Assembly (NCBI GenBank): GCA_903902945.1
Contig: CAIUWU010000161.1
Location: 1-11,666 of the forward strand
Length of the DNA stretch: 11,666 bases
Direction: 5' to 3'
Origin: an uncultured Pseudomonadota bacterium
Lineage (GTDB): Bacteria > Pseudomonadota > Gammaproteobacteria > Methylococcales > Methylomonadaceae
This document shows, piece after piece, positions 1 through 7,484 of the stretch (its first letter is position 1; each line of letters opens with the position of its first letter). The position numbers and the translations under genes are program-made. A model generated the notes under the pieces. The model had not been told where the DNA came from. It did not search any database and saw nothing but the letters and a program-made list of their open reading frames with translations.

Positions 1-182
1 TGGACTGGGAAACCATCGACAAGTATCAGATCGACCAACTGATGGCGGGTGAGACCTTGGGGCCTCCACCTGAAATCAATACCGAAGCCTCGGACAATCA
101 GTCAGCAGATGATTCTGAAACCGGCTCGACCGAGGATGATGCAAGCCAATACGGTGAATCAGGACAACTCGCTTTGTCCTGA
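1..182 (+). CDS. ftsH: FtsH ATP-dependent zinc metalloprotease, C-terminal end only
   Basis: Partial gene entering from the left edge; the reading frame starts at base 3 and gives 59 residues before TGA at 180-182. The first residues, DWETIDKYQIDQLMAGE, match the conserved end of the FtsH peptidase domain (E. coli has ETIDAPQIDDLMARR). A low-complexity tail rich in Asp, Glu and Ser follows and ends in LALS. FtsH is a membrane-anchored AAA+ protease that degrades membrane and regulatory proteins; the ATPase and zinc-site regions lie outside the window. In E. coli, folP follows ftsH, but here a terminator and an unrelated operon follow. The hydrophobic end of the tail is normal for an FtsH extension and I give it no function. 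Confidence 0.85.
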   Translation, partial: DWETIDKYQIDQLMAGETLGPPPEINTEASDNQSADDSETGSTEDDASQYGESGQLALS

Positions 183-244
183 GGCCACCCGGTTGAGACC
201 TGACCAAAATTAAAAAAGGCTCAACACGAAATTTCCTCCTCTAT

Positions 245-283
245 GCGCCCTTCAAACGTTGTACTTGTGAAGGGCGTCTTTTT
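245..283 (+). terminator. Rho-independent terminator after ftsH
   Basis: A perfect 9-bp stem (CGCCCTTCA at 246-254 pairing with TGAAGGGCG at 268-276) encloses a 13-nt loop and is followed by TCTTTTT. It lies just after ftsH and just before the next gene. This shows that the ATG at 243, which falls inside the hairpin region, is not the start of that gene. Confidence 0.85.
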
Positions 284-299
284 GACCAGGCGGTTGATC

Positions 300-728
300 A
301 TGAATAACAGTATCGTTTCAGAAAAAAGCGTTGGCATATTGCGCCTGCTGCTAGCCATTAACTTTAATGCGGCAATGATTTTTCTGCTGATTGCCAGCAT
401 TCTCACCGCATTGGGCAGTCCGATGTTTTTTGAGGATTATGGCGATCTTTATGGGCCGATGGACAACAATCTGCGCCTGATGCTGATTTATCTATGTGTA
501 ACCGAGATCACGGTCTACAGTTTCTGCCGCTATAGCAATAGCTATCGCAGCATGATTTTGATGGGATTATTTCTGCTGCTGATGAGTGTGGGTGTCGAAT
601 ATTACGGTGTGATCAATGAAGTTATGGTCGACGACAACTACATCTGGTTTTTTGCCTATCTGGGCCTTTCGCATCTAAGTTTTGGCCTGATGACCCATTC
701 TCTAAAGGACTACGACCATGTCCAGTAA
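300..728 (+). CDS. Small integral membrane protein of unknown function
   Basis: A 142-residue protein that I do not recognise. The start was chosen at ATG 300 because the upstream in-frame ATG at 243 lies in the ftsH terminator; AGG at 288-290 is a modest ribosome site. Four hydrophobic stretches are visible, at about residues 12-35, 52-72, 79-98 and 107-126, so four membrane helices are likely, with both ends probably cytoplasmic. The loop after helix 1 is acidic (EDYGDLYGPMDNN). No catalytic or metal motif is evident. The gene overlaps the epimerase gene by 11 bases and is first in a unit that ends with photolyase. The co-transcription suggests a shared regulatory context, but no function can be inferred. 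Confidence 0.75.
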   Translation: MNNSIVSEKSVGILRLLLAINFNAAMIFLLIASILTALGSPMFFEDYGDLYGPMDNNLRLMLIYLCVTEITVYSFCRYSNSYRSMILMGLFLLLMSVGVEYYGVINEVMVDDNYIWFFAYLGLSHLSFGLMTHSLKDYDHVQ

Positions 729-1632
729 ACATATTTTAATGACCGGCGGCACCGGCTTTCTGGGGCAGGCATTGATCCGCCACTGGCTGGCTGCCGGTCA
801 TCAGATTAGCGTACTGACCCGAGACCCGGTCGCTTGTACTAAGTTACTTGGCGACAAAGTCACTGCAATCAGTAACCTGAACCTGCTGCCCGCTAGCAGC
901 CACTTAGATGCCATCGTCAATCTGGCCGGGAGCCCGATTTTTTCAGGCCGCTGGACTGCACAGCGCAAACAACAGATTCGCGGCAGCCGCATCGGCCTGA
1001 CTGGGCAACTGTTTGAATTCCTGCAGCAGCGCTCACAAAAACCGGCGGTTTTGATCAGTGGTTCTGCGATTGGTATTTATGGCGATCGGGCTGACAAGCC
1101 ATTGACGGAATCCACACCGATTATAAGTGGCGACTTTGCCCAGCAACTTTGTGATGACTGGGAACACAGCGCGCTGCGCTGCCGTGAGCTCGGCATTCGT
1201 GTCTGCCTGATCCGCACCGGACTGGTACTGGATCACGATGGTGGCTTATTACAACGCATGCTCCCCGGCTTCAAACTGGGATTGGGTGGCCGTTTAGGGT
1301 CCGGCAAACAATGGATGTCCTGGATTCACCGTCATGACTGGGTGGCGATTGCTGACCGTCTGCTGAATGACGACAGCCTCGAAGGCGCCTTTAACGCCAC
1401 TGCACCGCAGCCGGTCGACAATCAGACTTTCAGCCGGAAACTTGCCAGTCACTTGCATCGTCCGTGCTGGCTGAATCTGCCGGCACCGCTATTGAAAAGT
1501 CTGCTCGGTGAAATGGCAGCGCTGGTACTCGGCAGTCAACGAGTACTACCCGCACGCATGCTCGATGCCGGTTTTCAGTTTCGATATTCCGACCTGGATA
1601 CAGCCTTGCAACAAATTCTGCACCGGGACTGA
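718..1632 (+). CDS. yfcH: TIGR01777-family SDR epimerase (YfcH-like)
   Basis: A 304-residue predicted cytoplasmic NAD(P)-binding protein of the extended SDR family. The dinucleotide-binding glycine motif TGGTGFLG lies at residues 9-16. A conserved INLAGSPI-type strand follows, then SGSAIGIYGDR near residue 115, which carries the family's active-site-like segment. The C-terminal part (from about residue 250) matches the DUF1731 region by its pattern of PAPLLKSLLGEMA and a later VLPARMLDAGFQFRY. Length is typical of YfcH (about 300 aa). A good AAGGA ribosome site at 705-709 sits 8 bases before the ATG. The substrate of this family is unknown, although it is often annotated as a 'sugar nucleotide epimerase' or, misleadingly, as 'cell division inhibitor SulA'. 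Its stop shares a base with the photolyase ATG, implying translational coupling. Confidence 0.9.
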   Translation: MSSKHILMTGGTGFLGQALIRHWLAAGHQISVLTRDPVACTKLLGDKVTAISNLNLLPASSHLDAIVNLAGSPIFSGRWTAQRKQQIRGSRIGLTGQLFEFLQQRSQKPAVLISGSAIGIYGDRADKPLTESTPIISGDFAQQLCDDWEHSALRCRELGIRVCLIRTGLVLDHDGGLLQRMLPGFKLGLGGRLGSGKQWMSWIHRHDWVAIADRLLNDDSLEGAFNATAPQPVDNQTFSRKLASHLHRPCWLNLPAPLLKSLLGEMAALVLGSQRVLPARMLDAGFQFRYSDLDTALQQILHRD

Positions 1633-3023
1633 TGAAAACCTACCAAACCTCGCTGTTTATCTTTCGTCGTGATTTACGCCTTGAAGATAATACGGCCCTT
1701 AATGCTGCGTTATCACAATCGCAGCAAGTGATCGCTGCGTTTATTTTTGACCCCAGACAAATCGAAACACACCCCTATCAAAGCCAGCCGGGCTTGCAAT
1801 TCATGCTGCAAGCCCTGGCGGATTTACAGCAGCAACTGGCACAGCGACACGGCAAACTGTATCTGTTCAACGACGATCCCGGTCAGCTACTGCGCCAACT
1901 AAATTCGCAGCTGCCACTGGATGCGGTTTTCGTCAACCGTGATTACACGCCATTCAGTCAACAGCGCGATCAGCTGCTGGCTCAACTGTGTCAGCAGCTC
2001 GGCATCACTTTTCACAGCCATGGCGATCTGTTGCTCAATGAACCGGAACAGATGCTGAAAAACGATGGCTCACCGTATCAGGTGTTTACGCCGTTTTATA
2101 AACGCGCCAGCCAGCTACCGGTGTCATTACCAACAGCGCTGGCCGCTGGCCGTTTTGTCAGCCAGTCACTGGCTTTTGAAAAACCGGAGATACTGGCACA
2201 GCTGAGCAAACCGCAGCAATATCCCCTGCACGGCGGCAGTCAGGCGGCCCGGACTTTACTGGATAATCTTGCCCGCTGTGCCGAGTATCAGAATCAGCGT
2301 GATTTCCCGGCTGTGTCAGCCACCAGCGAGTTATCGGCCTATCTGAAATTCGGCTGCTGTTCGGTACGTCAGGCTTATTATGCGGTGTTGCATGAACTGG
2401 GTAGAGACCACGGTTTATTAAGACAGTTCTACTGGCGTGATTTTTTCAGCCATATCGCTGTTCATTACCCGCATGTGTTTGGTCATGCCTTTCATCGTCA
2501 GTATGATGCGATTCCCTGGGAGCGCGATCAGGCGCGTTTCTGGGCCTGGGCCGAAGGCCGGACCGGTTTTCCGATTGTCGATGCCGGCATGCGGCAATTA
2601 AACCAGACCGGCTATATGCATAACCGAGTACGGATGATTACCGCCTCGTTCCTAACCAAAGATCTGCACATCAGCTGGCGCTGGGGTGAGCGCTATTTTG
2701 CCCAGCACCTGATTGACTACGATCCCTGTCTCAATAACGGTAACTGGCAATGGGCCGCTTCGACCGGTTGCGATGCCCAGCCTTATTTCCGCATTTTCAA
2801 CCCTTGGTTACAGCAACAGAAATTCGACCCCGATTGCCGCTATATCAAACAGTGGATTCCGGAATTGCGGCCATTCACGGCCAAGAGCATTCATCAATGG
2901 CAGCAAAAACCGCTGAGCGGTGATTATCCGGCACCGATGCTGGATCACGCTGAGTGCAGCCAGATCATCAAAACATGGTTTAAACAGGCTGGCTCTGCAG
3001 CAGAGACCGCCAGCCATCCCTAA
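1632..3023 (+). CDS. phrB: Deoxyribodipyrimidine (CPD) photolyase, class I
   Basis: A 463-residue flavoprotein that uses blue light to split cyclobutane pyrimidine dimers in DNA. The N-terminal antenna domain starts with FIFRRDLRLEDN. The FAD domain carries GRTGFPIVDAGMRQL (309-323), MHNRVRMITASF (329-340) and LIDYDPCLNNGNWQWAAS (360-377). By alignment with E. coli PhrB the electron-transfer Trp triad is present (W296, W349, W372). The CPD-type N331 and M335 are also present, which argues against a (6-4) photolyase. Substrate-contacting W268 and W374 are kept, but the residue three before W268 is Gln265, where E. coli has Glu274. The ATG overlaps the epimerase stop (TGATG), and the weak ribosome site suggests coupling. 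Length is close to the E. coli enzyme (472 aa). Confidence 0.95.
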   Translation: MKTYQTSLFIFRRDLRLEDNTALNAALSQSQQVIAAFIFDPRQIETHPYQSQPGLQFMLQALADLQQQLAQRHGKLYLFNDDPGQLLRQLNSQLPLDAVFVNRDYTPFSQQRDQLLAQLCQQLGITFHSHGDLLLNEPEQMLKNDGSPYQVFTPFYKRASQLPVSLPTALAAGRFVSQSLAFEKPEILAQLSKPQQYPLHGGSQAARTLLDNLARCAEYQNQRDFPAVSATSELSAYLKFGCCSVRQAYYAVLHELGRDHGLLRQFYWRDFFSHIAVHYPHVFGHAFHRQYDAIPWERDQARFWAWAEGRTGFPIVDAGMRQLNQTGYMHNRVRMITASFLTKDLHISWRWGERYFAQHLIDYDPCLNNGNWQWAASTGCDAQPYFRIFNPWLQQQKFDPDCRYIKQWIPELRPFTAKSIHQWQQKPLSGDYPAPMLDHAECSQIIKTWFKQAGSAAETASHP

Positions 3024-3189
3024 CACTAACCAGCCTTTTTCAACGACGCTTTCAATCGCGATCTTGATTGCGGCGAGCATCGCCAGCGGTCAAACCACGC
3101 TAGCAAATACAGCCGGCAGAATGGATTAGCTACGGCTAGTGAGAGTTTCTGCCCTTGGCGGTAGGGCGTTGCTAAGCCAATGCGAGAAG
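3024..3189. other. Gap between convergent phrB and tag, nothing convincing
   Basis: This 166-base stretch separates the converging ends of phrB and tag. I see only a weak 5-bp inverted repeat (CAATC 3053-3057, GATTG 3066-3070) and no T-tract next to it. No strong terminator is visible for either operon and no plausible gene is present. Confidence 0.5.
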
Positions 3190-3759
3190 CTAAGTCTGGC
3201 TTTTCAGCTCGGAATAGCGAAAACAATCGATAGTATGATCATTGACCATGCCGATGGCTTGCATGAAGGCGTAGCAGATGGTTCTGCCGACAAACTTGAA
3301 ACCGCGTTGCTGCAAATCGCGGCTGATCTGCTCGGATAACGCAGTATAAGCCGGCAACTCGGCATGACTGCGCCACTGATTCTGGATTGGCTGACCATCG
3401 ACGAAATGCCAGATGTAATCATCGAAACTGCCAAACTGCTGCTGCACTGTCAGAAAGGCGCGGGCATTGAGTACTGCAGCCGACACTTTGAGCCGGTTCC
3501 TAACGATGCCGGGATTGGTTAATAAAGCCTCGACTCGTGCCTGATCGTATAAGGCAACCTGCTTGGGATCGAAATCATCAAACGCCAGCCGGTAGGCCTG
3601 GCGTTTTTCCAGGATGGTCCGCCAGCTCAATCCTGCCTGGGCGCCTTCCAGAATCAGATATTCAAACAATTTCTGATCATCGTGTAACGGCACGCCCCAT
3701 TCGCTGTCGTGATACAACTCTTCACTGGCACTAAACGAAGTCCAGCGGCATTTGATCAT
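3190..3759 (-). CDS. tag: DNA-3-methyladenine glycosylase I (Tag)
   Basis: A 189-residue enzyme that excises 3-methyladenine from alkylated DNA, starting base excision repair. Length matches E. coli Tag (187 aa). The zinc ligands fall exactly at the E. coli positions: C4 and H17 near the N-terminus, H175 and C179 in NDHTIDC. The catalytic-pocket residues E38 and W46 are present in LILEGAQAGLSW. The HhH-like segment around LTNPGIVRNRLKV and the FKFVGRTICYAFMQAIG stretch are also typical. The start ATG (3759 to 3757) overlaps the yajD stop by 4 bases (ATGA) and has no strong ribosome site of its own, so translation is probably coupled. It is the last gene of the moaA-yajD-tag operon. Confidence 0.96.
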   Translation of the reverse strand: MIKCRWTSFSASEELYHDSEWGVPLHDDQKLFEYLILEGAQAGLSWRTILEKRQAYRLAFDDFDPKQVALYDQARVEALLTNPGIVRNRLKVSAAVLNARAFLTVQQQFGSFDDYIWHFVDGQPIQNQWRSHAELPAYTALSEQISRDLQQRGFKFVGRTICYAFMQAIGMVNDHTIDCFRYSELKSQT

Positions 3760-4115
3760 GATTTATTCATCAGGCTTTTCAGATCGGCAAACGGACTAAA
3801 GGTGCCGCCTGTGGACTTGCTTTCGCTACCGGCCTTGCCACCATAACGGCTTTGTTCTTCATAACGCTGATGCTCATTGTCATGACAATACAGACAGAGC
3901 AATTCCCAGTTACTGCCATCACTGGGATTATTGTCATGATTATGATCGACATGATGCACCGTCAGCTCGCGCAGGTTTTTCGGATCAAACTCGCGGGCAC
4001 AGCGACCGCAAATCCACGGATACAGTTTCAAGGCCTGTTCACGATAGCCTTTTTCACGCTCTTCTTTATTGCGTCTGGCTTCGGCAATGATTTGCTGGGC
4101 TTTGCTGTTGGTCAT
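3756..4115 (-). CDS. yajD: YajD-type HNH nuclease-fold protein
   Basis: A 119-residue protein closely resembling E. coli YajD (115 aa). It has a basic, charged N-terminal helix (about 1-30). CGRC follows at 36-39, the HNH core VHHVDHNH at 53-60, then NPSDGSNWELLCLYCHD (63-79), with the second cysteine pair at C74 and C77 and H82 just after. The two CxxC pairs are likely structural zinc ligands and the His-rich core is the presumed metal and nuclease site. The C-terminal SPFADLKSLMNK motif is conserved in YajD. A strong AGAGG ribosome site lies just upstream of ATG 4115. It sits 12 bases after moaA and overlaps tag by 4 bases. Its biological role is not established; neighbouring tag hints at DNA metabolism, which is inference. 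Confidence 0.92.
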   Translation of the reverse strand: MTNSKAQQIIAEARRNKEEREKGYREQALKLYPWICGRCAREFDPKNLRELTVHHVDHNHDNNPSDGSNWELLCLYCHDNEHQRYEEQSRYGGKAGSESKSTGGTFSPFADLKSLMNKS

Positions 4116-4127
4116 ATTTACCTCTTG

Positions 4128-5135
4128 TTAACCACCGGTCTTGTTCATATGCCGCATGATGATCGGCTGTTGATGAATATCGAAATGATGCTGCTCGGGT
4201 TTGATCTGCATCGCATCGACTATGGCCTGTTGCAGTTGCTGGCTGTCACCGGGAGATTGACGCACCACGGCTTTGAGATCGACCGAATGCTCGTTTCCCA
4301 GACACAGTAATAAACGCCCTTCGGCGGTTAATCTGACCCGGTTGCAACTGCTGCAAAAATTAGCGCTGTGCGGTGAAATAAAACCGACGCGACTGCTGGA
4401 ACCGTCTACCTGCCAGTAGCGGGATGGACCGCCGGTTGAATCGTTTAATGGCGATAACCGGAAACGCTGCTGTAAATCCTGCCGAATCTGCTCACTGGGG
4501 TAAAAAGCCACCGACCGGTTGTGCGAGTCGACCACACCCAGCGGCATTTCTTCGATAAAACTGATATCAATACCTTTATCGACCGCGAAACCAACCAAAT
4601 CGGCAACTTCGAGATGGTTGCGGTCTTTGAGAACCACAGCATTGAGTTTAATGCGTTCAAAACCGGCAGCCACAGCCGCATCAATACCGCGCAGCACCTG
4701 CGGCAGATCGCCGGTACGGGTCAGAATCCTGAATTTTTCGGCGTCCAGCGTATCGAGACTGATATTAATGCGTTTGACACCGGCAGCTTTGATGGCGGCG
4801 GCCATCGTCGCCAGTTGCGAACCGTTAGTAGTCATCACCAGTTCATCGAGCCCTTGCAGTTGCCCCAGTTGCTGCAATAAGCCCAGCGCCCCGTTGCGTA
4901 CCAGCGGTTCGCCTCCGGTAATCCGAATTTTGCTGACACCCAGTCCGACAAATGTTTGACAAATAAACTGAATTTCCTCCAGCGTCAGAATCTGACTACG
5001 CGGTAGAAACTCCATGTCTTCGGCCATACAGTACAGACAGCGAAAATCACAGCGGTCGGTAATCGAAACCCGCAAGTAATTGACGACCCGTCCGAATCGG
5101 TCAACTAAAGGCTTGGTAAAGGGTGAATGGCTCAT
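4128..5135 (-). CDS. moaA: GTP 3',8-cyclase MoaA (molybdenum cofactor synthesis)
   Basis: A 335-residue radical SAM enzyme that, with MoaC, converts GTP to cyclic pyranopterin monophosphate, the first step of molybdopterin synthesis. The N-terminal [4Fe-4S] motif CDFRCLYC gives C29, C33 and C36. The SAM-binding segment RITGGEPLVR and the strand INISLDTLD follow. The C-terminal second cluster is CSSC...C (C261, C264, C278). The protein ends in the essential Gly-Gly tail (NKTGG). I chose ATG 5135 rather than the in-frame GTG at 5171 because it gives the family length (E. coli 329 aa) and the extra 12 residues look unlike MoaA. Neither start has a strong ribosome site. It is first in the operon with yajD and tag; no moaBCDE genes are adjacent. 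Confidence 0.95.
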   Translation of the reverse strand: MSHSPFTKPLVDRFGRVVNYLRVSITDRCDFRCLYCMAEDMEFLPRSQILTLEEIQFICQTFVGLGVSKIRITGGEPLVRNGALGLLQQLGQLQGLDELVMTTNGSQLATMAAAIKAAGVKRINISLDTLDAEKFRILTRTGDLPQVLRGIDAAVAAGFERIKLNAVVLKDRNHLEVADLVGFAVDKGIDISFIEEMPLGVVDSHNRSVAFYPSEQIRQDLQQRFRLSPLNDSTGGPSRYWQVDGSSSRVGFISPHSANFCSSCNRVRLTAEGRLLLCLGNEHSVDLKAVVRQSPGDSQQLQQAIVDAMQIKPEQHHFDIHQQPIIMRHMNKTGG

Positions 5136-5192
5136 GGTTACTATCAAAAATTGGGCTAGGCATGGTAACACGACAAAACAAATTCAAGGTCT

Positions 5193-5220
5193 TGGACAAA
5201 ATCCCGGGACGCTATTTAAT
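5193..5220 (+). promoter_or_regulatory. Candidate sigma-70 promoter for the secreted-protein gene
   Basis: TGGACA (5193-5198) and TTTAAT (5215-5220) each match consensus at 5 of 6 positions with a 16-base spacer, about 55 bases before the ATG at 5275. A short palindrome TTATC-A-GATAA (5230-5240) follows downstream. The gene pair is divergent, so moaA must also be transcribed from this region, but I see no clear minus-strand promoter. Confidence 0.45.
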
Positions 5221-5274
5221 TTTTTGCCGTTATCAGATAATCTAAATATCAAGTAGTAACGGGAGGTAGTTATC

Positions 5275-5658
5275 ATGAAATCGACAATTGAAAGACATCC
5301 TCATGATATTAAACAAAAAATACTCAAGACAACCCTGGGCTTAATCATTTGCTGCACATTCAGTATGCCAGGCCATGCCGAATCAGCCAAAAGCAAGTCC
5401 AAAGCCAAGAGTAAAGCGCTTGAAACAGAAGTTCAGCATGATCTCGACTTATCGATGCCGCAGGAATGGCTAGAACCAGAGCCACACAATCCGTTTGAAC
5501 ATACTCAGTCAGCCGACGAACAACAAATCGTCAGCAAAAAAAATAAAAAACGCCCGGTTAATGTCGATTGCGGCATGGAGATGAATCCCTACGCCACGTC
5601 TGACAGCTCTCTGGGTAATCGTCTGACTGGCGAATGCGACTTTAATTACCGCTATTAA
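5275..5658 (+). CDS. Small exported protein of unknown function
   Basis: A 127-residue protein that I do not recognise. An N-terminal basic stretch is followed by a hydrophobic core (KTTLGLIICCTFSMPGHA), which looks like a signal peptide with likely cleavage after GHA at residue 35; two Cys lie inside the core. The mature part begins with a Lys/Ser/Ala-rich run (about 37-48). An acidic, Pro-rich middle (EWLEPEPHNPFEH) follows, then a basic patch KKNKKRP (88-94). It ends in a conserved-looking domain with C99 and C121, probably one disulfide, and NYRY at the end. The ribosome site GGGAGG (5261-5266) is strong and well spaced. The gene stands alone, divergent from moaA. The composition suggests a small periplasmic or surface protein. 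Nothing supports an enzyme function. Confidence 0.75.
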   Translation: MKSTIERHPHDIKQKILKTTLGLIICCTFSMPGHAESAKSKSKAKSKALETEVQHDLDLSMPQEWLEPEPHNPFEHTQSADEQQIVSKKNKKRPVNVDCGMEMNPYATSDSSLGNRLTGECDFNYRY

Positions 5659-5760
5659 TCCTCTACTGAAACGACCTGTCCCGCCGTAACGATAATTCTC
5701 CAAAGCCGCACGCCTGCGGTAAAATGCCCGCTTTGTTCCGTACAGGTAGGCTTAAACATT

Positions 5761-6726
5761 ATGCGTCGTCGGTTTCTATGCTTTGCTTTGTTAAGTTTGT
5801 TGTCAGCCGCCAGCCACGCGGCTGACAAACAATTGATCCGTCTGGGCGTCATGGCATCAGGCACGCTGGCCTGGGAACTGGAAGCCATCCAACACCAGGG
5901 TCTGCTCAATGATGCACCGTTCCGGCTTGAAACCATCACACTCGCCAATCAGCAAGCCGGTAAAGTGGCGCTGCAATCCGGCAGTGTCGACCTGATTGTC
6001 TCTGACTGGATCTGGGTATCCAGCATGCGTGCCGAAGGCGCCGACTACACATTCAGCCCTTATTCCAACAGCGCCGGCGGTTTAATCGTTGAGGCCGGCA
6101 GTCCGATCAAAAGTCTGGCAGATCTGAAAGGTAAAAAACTGGGCATCGCCGGTGGCGAACTGGACAAAAACTGGCTGTTGCTCCAGGCACTCGGCTTACA
6201 GCAAGGCATCGATCTGAATCAGTCGGTTGAGAAAGTTTATGGCGCCCCCCCTCTGCTGGAACAGCAACTCAAAAGCCATCGGATCGATGCCCTGCTGACT
6301 TACTGGCAATTTGCCGCCCGACTGGAGGCCGATGGTTATCAGCAATTACTGAATGGTGAGCAAATCATTCAGCAACTGGGGATCAAATCACCAGTGCCGA
6401 GCCTGGGTTATGTATTCAAACAAAGCTGGGGCGAACAACACCGCACGGCTTTACAGCAATTTCTTAAAGCCGGTCAGTCGGCCCGTAACCAACTGTGCAG
6501 CGATGATGGCGCCTGGGAAAAGATTGCCCACCTGACTGAAACCGATAATCACAACAGCCAGCAACAAATTCGCAGCCGTTATTGTCAAGGCCGAATTGGC
6601 TCATGGACGGCTGACAATCAACAAGCTGCCGATCAAATCTATCAGCTGCTACGCCAGTTAAGCGACAACAAGCTAACCGGTAAAGCCGAGCAAATTCAGG
6701 CAGGTAGTTTCTGGTCTGCTGACTGA
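5761..6726 (+). CDS. ABC transporter periplasmic binding protein, NitT/TauT (SsuA) type
   Basis: A 321-residue exported binding protein. A signal peptide MRRRFLCFALLSLLSAASHA ends at residue 20 with an AxA-type site. The mature protein starts IRLGVMASGTLAWEL. It has the two-lobe pattern of the SsuA/NMT1-like family: a VDLIVSDWIWVSSMRAEGA strand near residues 76-94, SPIKSLADLKGKKLGIAGG near 114-132, and AFxA-like hinge text LLTYWQFAARLEADGY around 178-193. Mature cysteines are only C246 and C275, which could form a disulfide. The family binds nitrate, taurine, sulfonates, thiamine precursors and others; the substrate here is not decidable from sequence. The gene is first in the operon; its stop shares a base with the permease ATG. 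Confidence 0.88.
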   Translation: MRRRFLCFALLSLLSAASHAADKQLIRLGVMASGTLAWELEAIQHQGLLNDAPFRLETITLANQQAGKVALQSGSVDLIVSDWIWVSSMRAEGADYTFSPYSNSAGGLIVEAGSPIKSLADLKGKKLGIAGGELDKNWLLLQALGLQQGIDLNQSVEKVYGAPPLLEQQLKSHRIDALLTYWQFAARLEADGYQQLLNGEQIIQQLGIKSPVPSLGYVFKQSWGEQHRTALQQFLKAGQSARNQLCSDDGAWEKIAHLTETDNHNSQQQIRSRYCQGRIGSWTADNQQAADQIYQLLRQLSDNKLTGKAEQIQAGSFWSAD

Positions 6727-7484
6727 TGTCAAGCCGCTTGCTGCAACACCCCCAAAGCCTGGCGCTATTGTCTTTACTAGCGTTTAGCGGACTCTGGCAT
6801 CTGCTGGCCATCTTGCTGCATAGCAACAGTCTGCCATCACCGCTGACCGTGGCCGCGGTATTATGGCAAGCCATTTTGTCCGGCGAGCTGCCCTACCATC
6901 TTGGCGCAACCCTATTGCGCCTGATCGTCAGCTTCACGATCGCTATGCTGCTGGGCTGTGCCATTGGCATAGCCTTGGGCAGACATAAAACCCTGGATGG
7001 TTTTTTTGATAACTGGCTGGTAATTTTTTTAAATATTCCGGCGTTGGTGACCATCATTCTCTGTTATGTCTGGCTGGGTCTGGAAGAATCGGCGGCGATT
7101 CTGGCGGTGGTGATCAATAAACTGCCCAATGTTATCGTCACCATTCGCGAAGGCACTCGCAGCCTGAATCGTGATTTACAGGAAATGGCGCAGTGCTATC
7201 GTTTCAGCCGCAGTAAAACCTTACGGCATTTGATCTGGCCGCAACTGCATCCTTTTGTGATGGCGGCCACCCGTTCCGGTCTGGCGCTGATCTGGAAAAT
7301 CATTCTGGTGGTGGAATTACTGGGACGCAGCAACGGCATGGGCTATCAGCTGCATTTATTTTTTCAGCTGTTTGATGTCGCTAGCCTGCTGGCTTATACC
7401 GTGGCTTTTATTACCGTGATTCAACTGATTGAATGGCTGATTCTGAAACCGATCGACCGCAAGGCCTTGCAGTGGCGAAGATGA
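6726..7484 (+). CDS. ABC transporter permease, NitT/TauT (SsuC) type
   Basis: A 252-residue inner-membrane permease with about six hydrophobic segments (approximately 11-32, 60-84, 97-118, 121-140, 178-200 and 218-240). It matches the binding-protein-dependent permease family. The EAA loop that docks to the ATPase is at about 153-174 (EMAQCYRFSRSKTLRHLIWP), but the usual Gly of the EAA-G motif is replaced. An IPALVTIILCYVWLGLEES stretch is typical of SsuC/TauC-like permeases. The start ATG overlaps the binding-protein stop (TGATG), and its own stop overlaps the ATPase ATG by 4 bases. Both overlaps imply coupled synthesis of the complex. The substrate is unknown. Confidence 0.9.
   Translation: MSSRLLQHPQSLALLSLLAFSGLWHLLAILLHSNSLPSPLTVAAVLWQAILSGELPYHLGATLLRLIVSFTIAMLLGCAIGIALGRHKTLDGFFDNWLVIFLNIPALVTIILCYVWLGLEESAAILAVVINKLPNVIVTIREGTRSLNRDLQEMAQCYRFSRSKTLRHLIWPQLHPFVMAATRSGLALIWKIILVVELLGRSNGMGYQLHLFFQLFDVASLLAYTVAFITVIQLIEWLILKPIDRKALQWRR

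Noticed and set aside
243..299. Upstream in-frame ATG at 243 extending the membrane protein by 19 residues
   Set aside because: It falls within the ftsH terminator region, and ATG 300 begins a more natural N-terminus with an AGG 9 bases before it.
2920..3129. Frame running past the phrB stop, possibly a signal-like protein
   Set aside because: It overlaps the end of phrB in another frame, and no ribosome site or family match is visible.
3852..4310. Long + strand frame with hydrophobic stretches opposite yajD and moaA
   Set aside because: It is an antisense shadow of two clearly conserved genes on the minus strand and spans their boundary.
5136..5171. GTG start for MoaA at 5171
   Set aside because: It adds 12 residues that do not resemble the MoaA N-terminus; ATG 5135 gives the family length.
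5705..5720. Hairpin GCCGCA-CGCC-TGCGGT before the ABC operon as a terminator
   Set aside because: The stem is only about 5-6 bp with no T-run on the + strand, so I do not call it.
7433..7480. ATG 7433 as the ABC ATPase start
   Set aside because: It lies inside the permease gene, and ATG 7481 gives a normal start in a standard ATGA overlap.
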